Shown here: positions 58,761 to 64,000 of the stretch, piece by piece
Layout of the letters: each line of letters starts with the position of its first letter
Numbering within the stretch: position 1 is the first letter of the stretch
NCBI GenBank assembly: GCA_016790635.1
Contig: JAEUOR010000063.1
Coordinates: forward strand, 1 to 64,000
Origin: Burkholderiales bacterium
Lineage (GTDB): Bacteria > Pseudomonadota > Gammaproteobacteria > Burkholderiales > JAEUOS01
DNA: 64,000 nt
Direction: 5' to 3'
Made by a program: the position numbers and the translations under genes
Notes under the pieces: generated by a model
The model's database searches: none
Told to the model about the DNA's origin: nothing
Seen by the model: only the letters and a program-made list of their open reading frames with translations

Positions 58761-58870
58761 ACGGAGGTCGTGAATTCAATAAATTTGAATGATGCCATCA
58801 ATGCGCGTGTCCCCCGGCCGTCCGGCCGGTGGGCACAATGCGACTCATCACGCACCGAGGAGCATCGAAC

Positions 58871-59572
58871 ATGCAAACGCTACGCAAGTCCCAGGAACGC
58901 GGCTATGCCGACCATGGCTGGCTCAAGAGCTACCACTCGTTCTCGTTCGCCGGCTATCACGATCCCCGGCACATGGGCTGGGGCAACCTGCGCGTCATCA
59001 ACGAAGACCGTATCGAGAAGGGCACCGGCTTCGGCAAGCACGGCCACCGCGACATGGAGATCATCAGCTACGTGCTCTCAGGCGAACTGGCGCACGAGGA
59101 CAGCATGGGCAACGTCAAGGGCATTCCGCCGGGCGACGTGCAGCGCATGAGCGCCGGCCGCGGCGTGACCCACAGCGAATTCAACCACGCGCGCGATTCG
59201 ACCACGCACTTCCTGCAGATCTGGATCGAGCCCAACGTCACCGGCATCCCGCCCAGCTACGAGCAGAAGACGGTTCCGGCGGCGGAGAAGCGTGGCGTGC
59301 TGCGCCTGGTCGCCTCGCCCGACGGGGCCAAGGGGTCGGTGACCATCCACGCCGACGCTTCGCTCTACGCAGGCCTCTTCGACGGCGCGGAGAACGCGCG
59401 CTGCACGCTCGCGCCCGGCCGCAAGGCCTATGTGCACCTGGTGCGCGGCGCGCTGGACGTGAACGGCCAGCGCCTGTCCGCCGGCGATGCACTCAAGTTC
59501 GAGAACGAAACCACCATCACGCTCGCCAACGGTGCCGACGCCGAGGTGCTGGTGTTCGACCTCGCGCCCTGA
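58871..59572 (+). CDS. Pirin family protein (YhhW/quercetin dioxygenase-like)
   Basis: A 233-residue bicupin. ATG 58871 follows GAGGAG, with N-terminus MQTLRKSQERGYADHGWLKS. The N-terminal cupin has FGKHGHRDMEIISYVLSGEL with His metal ligands and RGVTHSEFNHARDSTTHF. The second cupin lacks a clear metal site. Some members cleave quercetin in vitro; the physiological role is unclear. It diverges from LysR and precedes wrbA, an arrangement associated with quinone and electrophile stress. Confidence 0.93.
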   Translation: MQTLRKSQERGYADHGWLKSYHSFSFAGYHDPRHMGWGNLRVINEDRIEKGTGFGKHGHRDMEIISYVLSGELAHEDSMGNVKGIPPGDVQRMSAGRGVTHSEFNHARDSTTHFLQIWIEPNVTGIPPSYEQKTVPAAEKRGVLRLVASPDGAKGSVTIHADASLYAGLFDGAENARCTLAPGRKAYVHLVRGALDVNGQRLSAGDALKFENETTITLANGADAEVLVFDLAP

Positions 59573-59621
59573 TCTGCCTCCGGGTTCGCACCCGGGGTCG
59601 CGCTCGCATTAAGTCTCGGGA

Positions 59622-59639
59622 GCACCGGTTTCCCGGTGC
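59622..59639 (+). other. Hairpin between pirin gene and wrbA
   Basis: GCACCGG (59622-59628), loop TTTC, CCGGTGC (59633-59639). No T-tract follows. It lies 28 bases before the wrbA start and may be a weak terminator or mRNA-stabilising element. Confidence 0.35.
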
Positions 59640-59666
59640 CACCCTCATCCCATGAAAGGAAGCAGC

Positions 59667-60269
59667 ATGTCCAAGGTTCTGGTGTTGTACTACTCCTCGT
59701 ATGGCCATCTGGAAACCATGGCCAACGCGGTGGCTGAAGGTGCCCGCTCGACCGGCGCGACGGTGGACGTCAAACGCGTGCCCGAAACCGCGCCGGCGGA
59801 GGTGGCCAAGGCCGCGCACTTCAAGCTCGATCAAGCCGCGCCGGTGGCGACCGTGGCCGAACTGGCGAGTTACGATGCCATCATCGTCGGCGCGCCGACC
59901 CGCTTCGGGCGCATGCCGTCACAGATGGCGAGCTTCCTCGACCAGGCCGGCGGCCTGTGGGCGCGCGGCGCCCTGAACGGCAAAGTCGGCGGCGCCTTCA
60001 CTTCCACCGCGACCCAGCACGGCGGCCAGGAGGTGACACTGTTCTCCATCATCACCAACCTGCTTCACTTCGGCATGACCATCGTCGGCCTGCCGTACAG
60101 CCATCAGGGGCAGATGACCATCGATGAAATCACGGGCGGCAGCCCCTATGGCGCGACCACCATCGCCGGCGGGCAGGGGCAGCGCCAGCCCTCGGCGATC
60201 GAGCTGGAGGGCGCGCGCCACCAAGGCAAGCTGATCGCGGCAACGGCCAACAAGCTTTTCGACGCCTGA
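59667..60269 (+). CDS. wrbA: NAD(P)H:quinone oxidoreductase WrbA
   Basis: A 200-residue flavodoxin-like FMN enzyme that reduces quinones by two electrons, avoiding semiquinones. ATG 59667 has AAGGAAG just upstream; ATG 59652 is too early for family length. Marks are VLVLYYSSYGHLETMANAV (FMN phosphate loop), AIIVGAPTRFGRMPSQMASF, AFTSTATQHGGQE and GGSPYGATTIAGGQGQRQPS. Expression with pirin under LysR is plausible. Confidence 0.95.
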   Translation: MSKVLVLYYSSYGHLETMANAVAEGARSTGATVDVKRVPETAPAEVAKAAHFKLDQAAPVATVAELASYDAIIVGAPTRFGRMPSQMASFLDQAGGLWARGALNGKVGGAFTSTATQHGGQEVTLFSIITNLLHFGMTIVGLPYSHQGQMTIDEITGGSPYGATTIAGGQGQRQPSAIELEGARHQGKLIAATANKLFDA

Positions 60270-60317
60270 GCGGGCATCGCGAGCCGCCGCGACAGGCACG
60301 TCTGCGTCGCGCGGCGA

Positions 60318-60479
60318 TCAGCCATTCCCGCGCGGCAGCGTGATCCCGGGAAAAATCTTGATCACCGCCGCGTCATCTTCCTTCGCGAGACTGGCACTGG
60401 AGGCCTGCATGAAAATCCGGTGCGCGGTGGACGCAAGAGGCAGCGGGAATTTGGTGGCGCGCGCCGTGTCCAGCATCAG
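60318..60479 (-). pseudogene. 3' remnant of a HIBADH-type (L-threonate dehydrogenase-like) dehydrogenase
   Basis: The minus-strand frame ending at 60318 encodes 53 residues matching the C-terminal helices of beta-hydroxyacid dehydrogenases: LMLDTARATKFPLPLASTAH, FMQASSAS, then KEDDAAVIKIFPG. Upstream, to about 60500, similarity seems to continue in another frame, and then it is lost. The Rossmann domain and catalytic lysine are absent. The rest of 60270-60654 holds no recognisable gene, apart from a 41-codon minus-strand frame near 60602 that I could not assign. Confidence 0.6.
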
Positions 60480-60654
60480 CCGCAAGCAATACGAAGAACG
60501 CTGGGTCGCGGCGCCGCTCGACAAAGCCGCGTGACAAGGACGCCAAGAGCTACGGGATTTGAGGGGCAGGGTCGCAGGTCGCTGTCCCAGATGTTGTCCA
60601 TGTCCGCCTCTTCGATCGGTCTTTGGTGAATCGCTCACGCTGACGTGCAGCGGA

Positions 60655-61494
60655 TCAGGCGCCGAAGAAGCGCTCGACCAGACCGATCTGGGCGCCCGTG
60701 TTGAGCGCCGGTGCATGGCCGCAGTCGGGGATCGTGGCCACGACGGCGCGCGGGCCGCGGGTGCGCATCGCTTCAGCGACCTCGGGCAGCAGCAGGTCGG
60801 AGTGCTCACCCCGCAGGCACAGCACCGGCAGGTCCAGCCGGTCCCAGGCGTCCCACTGGTCGTAGTCGCGGGGATGGTGCTCGAACTGCCCTGCCATCGC
60901 CGGGTCGTAGTGCGGGGTCCAGCGCCCGTCCGGCAGGCGGCGCGCCGAGGTTTCGGTCAGCTGCCGCCATTGCGCATCGGGCAGCCAGCCATAGGGCGCG
61001 TACACGGTGCGGAAGAAGGCTTCGAGCTCGGCCATCGTGGCAAACGAAGGCGGGTTGCCGGCATAGGCCCGAATGCGGTCTACCGCCGGTGCGGCCAGTT
61101 GCGGCCCTATGTCGTTGAGCACGAGACGGCGGATGCGGCCGACCAGCATGCCGGCCGCGGCCTTGAGGCCGATGGCGCCGCCCATCGACGTGCCCAGCCA
61201 CAGGCACTGCTCGATGCCGAGCTGGTCCAGCAGGGCCGTCGCCAGCCGCTCGTAGAAGGCGAGGCAGTACTCGGCGGTCGGATCCGGACTCCACTGGCTC
61301 AGGCCGCGGCCGATCGTGTCGGGACAGATCACGCGCCAGCGCTCGGACAGGCGCTCGGCGATCGGGTCCATGTCGCGTCCGGTGCGGGCGAGACCATGCC
61401 AGGCAACCACGGTGTCTGCATGTTCGGCGCCCCACTCTGTGACGTGGATCTCGCGCCCTTCGCAGACCAGGTAACGCGACACGGGCTTGGTCAT
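60655..61494 (-). CDS. Alpha/beta-fold hydrolase linked to a liv-type transporter
   Basis: A 279-residue serine hydrolase. ATG 61494 overlaps the upstream livM stop as ATGA. Catalytic elements are LWLGTSMGGAIGLKAA (nucleophile Ser in G-x-S-x-G), CLRGEHSDLLLPEVA (Asp) and IPDCGHAPALN (His). VVAWHGLARTGRDMDPIAE forms the oxyanion loop. There is no signal peptide, so it acts after import. It is the last gene of a minus-strand livF-livH-livM-hydrolase series and likely hydrolyses the imported ester or amide. Confidence 0.9.
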   Translation of the reverse strand: MTKPVSRYLVCEGREIHVTEWGAEHADTVVAWHGLARTGRDMDPIAERLSERWRVICPDTIGRGLSQWSPDPTAEYCLAFYERLATALLDQLGIEQCLWLGTSMGGAIGLKAAAGMLVGRIRRLVLNDIGPQLAAPAVDRIRAYAGNPPSFATMAELEAFFRTVYAPYGWLPDAQWRQLTETSARRLPDGRWTPHYDPAMAGQFEHHPRDYDQWDAWDRLDLPVLCLRGEHSDLLLPEVAEAMRTRGPRAVVATIPDCGHAPALNTGAQIGLVERFFGA

Positions 61495-62558
61495 GTTGCC
61501 TCCTTGCGCGCCAGCGCCCGCAGGCGCCCGACGATGCCGCTCGGGAAGTGGTACACGGCGAGCACGAACAGCACGCCGAGCCACAGCAGCCAGCGGTCCG
61601 GGTTGACCACGGCGCCCAGCAGCGGCACGTCCTCCAGGGCCGGGGCGCTGAGGCGCAAGAGGTCCTGCAAGTAGTTCTGCGCAATCACGAACAGCACCGA
61701 GCCGACCACCGCGCCGTACAGCGTGCCCATTCCGCCGATCACGACGATCAGCAATACGTCGAGCATGATCTCGAACGACAGCGTCGTATCCGGCCCCACG
61801 TAGCGCAGCCAGAGCGCGAGCAGGGCGCCGGCGATGGTCGCGAACAGGGCCGACAGCACGTTCGAGAGCGTGCGGTAGACGACGGTGCGGTAGCCGATGG
61901 CCTCGGCCCGGAACTCGTTCTCGCGGATGGCTTGCAGCACGCGCCCGAAGGGCGAGTTGACGATGCGCAGCATGACCAGAAAGAGCGCCAGCACGACGGC
62001 GAAAAGCAGCCAGTAGCACAACATGCGGCCGTCGATGGCGAGACCGAGCCAGGTCGTCTCGAAGCCGGGGCTCAACCACTCGGGATTGCGGAAGGTGAGG
62101 CCGTCTTCGCCGCCGGTGAAGTCACTGAGCTGCGAGGCGAGCGTCTGGAAGGCCGAAGCGACGGCGAGCGTGATCATGGCGAAGAAGATCGCCTTCACAC
62201 GCAGGCTGAAGAGGCCGATCAGCAGCGACAGCACGACAGACACCGCGAACGCCATGCCAAGGCCAAGCGCCACCGAGCCCCATCCGGCCCCGAGCTTGGT
62301 GCTCGTGATCGCGATGCCGTAGGCGCCGATGCCGAAGAACATCGTGTGTGCGAAGCTGACGATGCCGGTGTAGCCGAGCAGCAGGTCGTAGCTCACCACC
62401 AGCAGCACGAAGACGAGGATCTTGGCCACCACCGACATCGACTTGGCGCCGGGAAAGAAGAACGGCGCCAGTGCCAGCACCACGAGAATCGCGACCAGGG
62501 CCACCGTGAGCCAGGGGCTGCGCGGACGGTCGTGCGAAAGAAGACGGTCGATCAGCAT
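61491..62558 (-). CDS. livM: Liv-type ABC transporter permease LivM (second system)
   Basis: A 355-residue permease with about ten helices. Marks are VFVLLVVSYDLLLGYTGIVS, FAHTMFFGIGAYGIAITS, AIRENEFRAEAIGYR and VVIGGMGTLYGAVVGSVLFV. It differs clearly from the livM at 35321, so the two systems are not a recent duplication. It begins 7 bp after livH. Confidence 0.93.
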   Translation of the reverse strand: MLIDRLLSHDRPRSPWLTVALVAILVVLALAPFFFPGAKSMSVVAKILVFVLLVVSYDLLLGYTGIVSFAHTMFFGIGAYGIAITSTKLGAGWGSVALGLGMAFAVSVVLSLLIGLFSLRVKAIFFAMITLAVASAFQTLASQLSDFTGGEDGLTFRNPEWLSPGFETTWLGLAIDGRMLCYWLLFAVVLALFLVMLRIVNSPFGRVLQAIRENEFRAEAIGYRTVVYRTLSNVLSALFATIAGALLALWLRYVGPDTTLSFEIMLDVLLIVVIGGMGTLYGAVVGSVLFVIAQNYLQDLLRLSAPALEDVPLLGAVVNPDRWLLWLGVLFVLAVYHFPSGIVGRLRALARKEAT

Positions 62559-62565
62559 GCGGGCC

Positions 62566-63588
62566 TCAACGGTTGGCCACCGGATAGAGGCCTTGCGGCC
62601 GCCAAAGCAGGATTGCCACCATCAGCGCGATGTTCGAGAACAGCGCCACCTTGGGCGCCAGAAACCCGCTGTAGTTGGCAACCAGCCCTACCAGCAGCGC
62701 CCCGACGAAACAGCCGAAGGTGGAGCCGAGCCCGCCGATGATGATGACGATGAAGATCAGCACGTTGACCTGGGTGCCGATCTGCGGCGTGACGCTCTGC
62801 TGGTACAGGCCCCACAACACGCCACCGAGGCCCGCGAGCGCCGAACCCGCAACGAACACGCCGACGAAGAGCCGCCGGATGCGGTAGCCCAGCGCCTCGA
62901 CCATGCTGCGGTCCTGAACACCGGCACGGATCAAGAGGCCGATCTTGGTGCGGCTGAGCGTGAAGGCGAGCAGGGCGAACACGGTCAGCCCGATCACCGC
63001 CGTGAGCACACGGTACTTTTCGATCGCCGCGTCGCCGAAAATCCAGGCGCCGCGCAGCGCTTCGGGCAGCGGCAGCGCGATCTGCAGCGGGCCCCAGATC
63101 ACCTTGATGATCTCTTCGCCGACGATCATCCCGCCCATCGTGATCAGGATCTGCTTCAGGTGCAGGCCGTACACCGGCCGCACGATCACGCGCTCGAAGG
63201 CAAAGCCGATGGCGCCGGCCACCGCCATGGCCACCAGCATGGCGGCGAACACGGCCAGGAGCCCGTCCGAGCCGGCGGCCCAGCCCATGACGCTCGTGGC
63301 CATGAAGGCGCCGAGCGCGATGAACACGCCGTGGCCGAAGTTGAGGACATCCATCAGGCCGAACACGAGTGTGAGGCCCGAGGCGATGACGAAGATGATG
63401 AGCCCCATCGCGAGGCCCGCCACCGTGAGCGTAAGCCAGGTGCTGGGGCTTCCAAGGGCAGGCAGGGCCAGCGCCATGAGGCCAACCAGCAAGGCGATCG
63501 GCCGCCAGTCGAAGCTCGCTTTGGGGATGGCCTCGCTGGCGTTGGAGGGCGGGGTCCGCGGCGGGGTGGCCGCGGTCGCTTGTGTCAT
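62566..63588 (-). CDS. livH: Liv-type ABC transporter permease LivH (second system)
   Basis: A 340-residue permease, longer than usual because of an N-terminal extension of about 45 residues. Marks are FVIASGLTLVFGLMDVLNFG then HGVFIALGAFMATSVMG, VQDRSMVEALGYRIRRLFV and IIIGGLGSTFGCFVGALLVG. Its start overlaps the upstream ATPase stop as ATGA. Confidence 0.93.
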   Translation of the reverse strand: MTQATAATPPRTPPSNASEAIPKASFDWRPIALLVGLMALALPALGSPSTWLTLTVAGLAMGLIIFVIASGLTLVFGLMDVLNFGHGVFIALGAFMATSVMGWAAGSDGLLAVFAAMLVAMAVAGAIGFAFERVIVRPVYGLHLKQILITMGGMIVGEEIIKVIWGPLQIALPLPEALRGAWIFGDAAIEKYRVLTAVIGLTVFALLAFTLSRTKIGLLIRAGVQDRSMVEALGYRIRRLFVGVFVAGSALAGLGGVLWGLYQQSVTPQIGTQVNVLIFIVIIIGGLGSTFGCFVGALLVGLVANYSGFLAPKVALFSNIALMVAILLWRPQGLYPVANR

Positions 63589-64000
63589 GCGGGTACTCCC
63601 TGCGTGTGATCCGACGCGTGGCCCAACGAAAGCCCGAGCAAGCGCTGCTGCAATTCCTCGTCGGATGCAAGCGCTGCCATCGTGCCGTGGTGCACCGTGC
63701 GGCCGTTGTCCATCACCGCGACCGTGTCGCCAAGCGCGCGCGCCATCGCGAAGTTCTGCTCGACCAGCAGGATCGTCGTCTTCTGCGCCTTGAGTTCGCG
63801 CAGCGCGGTGATCAGGTTCTGCACGATCGACGGTGCCAGGCCCTTGCTCGGTTCGTCGATCAGGATCAGGGCGCGCGGCTCGATGATGGCGCGCGAGACG
63901 GCCAGCATCTGCTTCTGGCCGCCGGAGAGCTTGCCGGCCGGGTAGAGCCAGAACTTCTTCATCGCTGGAAAGTGACCGAAGATCCAGTCCAGCCGGGCGC
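63585..64000 (-). CDS. livF: Liv-type ABC transporter ATPase LivF (second system), 5' end outside window
   Basis: The C-terminal 138 codons of a LivF-like ATPase continuing beyond the right edge. Visible are the signature KLSGGQKQMLAVSRAII, Walker B LILIDEPSKGLAPS and switch VEQNFAMARALGD. Walker A lies outside. The internal ATG at 63962 precedes the signature motif and is not the real start. It heads the visible part of the second liv operon. Confidence 0.92.
   Translation of the reverse strand, partial: ARLDWIFGHFPAMKKFWLYPAGKLSGGQKQMLAVSRAIIEPRALILIDEPSKGLAPSIVQNLITALRELKAQKTTILLVEQNFAMARALGDTVAVMDNGRTVHHGTMAALASDEELQQRLLGLSLGHASDHTQGVPA

Noticed and set aside
56632..58779. 715-codon minus-strand frame containing two similar TLNGRVALP segments
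   Set aside because: The repeated peptide is only the translation of the 28-bp DNA repeat. The frame crosses the Bug and LysR genes out of phase and has no family features.
60318..60809. 163-codon minus-strand frame as an intact gene
   Set aside because: Only its last 53 codons resemble a protein family. The first part is the out-of-frame translation of the hydrolase end and intergenic DNA.
1..64000. CRISPR arrays, tRNA/rRNA genes, integrases, insertion sequences
   Set aside because: No regularly spaced repeats, cloverleaf-type sequences, transposase or integrase motifs were recognised. The only direct repeats found are the 28-bp pair and the 136-base leader duplication.

Overview
The window looks like chromosomal DNA from a betaproteobacterium of the order Burkholderiales. 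GC content is high (about two thirds by eye) with strong GC3 bias. The best evidence is synteny: an ECF-type sigma factor followed by DUF3619, DUF3106 and RDD genes lies beside ilvI-ilvH-ilvC, pssA and leuA, a Burkholderiales-type neighbourhood. Four Bug-family (tripartite tricarboxylate transporter) periplasmic receptors, a PEP-CTERM protein and proC-yggS/pilT-pilU agree with this. I cannot name the genus. I saw no tRNA, rRNA, CRISPR array, transposase or phage gene. The window is cut at both ends: proC runs off the left edge and a livF-type ATPase off the right.

Region by region. 1-10.6 kb is core: proC and yggS diverge from pilT-pilU (twitching motility ATPases) and a glutathione peroxidase. 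An rRNA methyltransferase, an HCCA-isomerase-like DsbA-family protein and HemJ follow on the minus strand. Then come a receiver-like/Ser-Thr kinase fusion, a cysteine-dioxygenase-family enzyme, and the sigma/DUF3619/DUF3106/RDD operon. 10.6-22 kb is branched-chain amino acid and phospholipid biosynthesis (ilvIHC, pssA, leuA). It is interrupted between pssA and leuA by a four-gene minus-strand catabolic operon: crotonase, acyl-CoA dehydrogenase, D-aminoacylase-type amidohydrolase and Bug receptor. leuA is preceded by a leucine-rich leader peptide, which suggests transcription attenuation.

22-32.8 kb is mixed catabolic and accessory: a CitE-like aldolase, a PEP-CTERM GDSL hydrolase, a class II aldolase, a tandem universal stress protein behind an FNR-like site, an M20 hydrolase and a LigB-like dioxygenase. 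An Lrp-family regulator then diverges from an omega-transaminase across a repeat-rich operator, followed by an EamA exporter, an SDR and a methyltransferase with a lipoprotein-like leader. 32.9-43.9 kb is one compact ten-gene plus-strand operon: M81 metallopeptidase, livHMGF, acyl-CoA ligase, LivJ/K-type receptor, Bug receptor, acyl-CoA dehydrogenase and sirtuin. A second D-aminoacylase-type gene converges on it. Together these suggest import, amide or peptide hydrolysis, CoA activation and oxidation of an unidentified substrate.

45.7-49.2 kb holds an MFS transporter, a YegS-type lipid kinase and a dCTP deaminase-like gene. 49.3-57.8 kb is a GntR-controlled cassette with mostly overlapping genes: an enolase-superfamily acid-sugar dehydratase, an SMP-30 lactonase, a NitT/TauT-class ABC importer with two different permeases, an SDR and a Bug receptor. 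The two receptor genes of this cassette belong to unrelated families but share a duplicated 5' segment coding for nearly the same signal peptide. 57.8-60.3 kb has LysR, pirin and wrbA. 60.3-60.5 kb keeps a fragment of a dead beta-hydroxyacid dehydrogenase gene. 60.7-64 kb is a second liv-type transporter linked to an alpha/beta hydrolase.

Starts were chosen from Shine-Dalgarno spacing, ATGA/GTGA overlaps and family N-termini. All family names come from motif recognition by eye; no database search was run.
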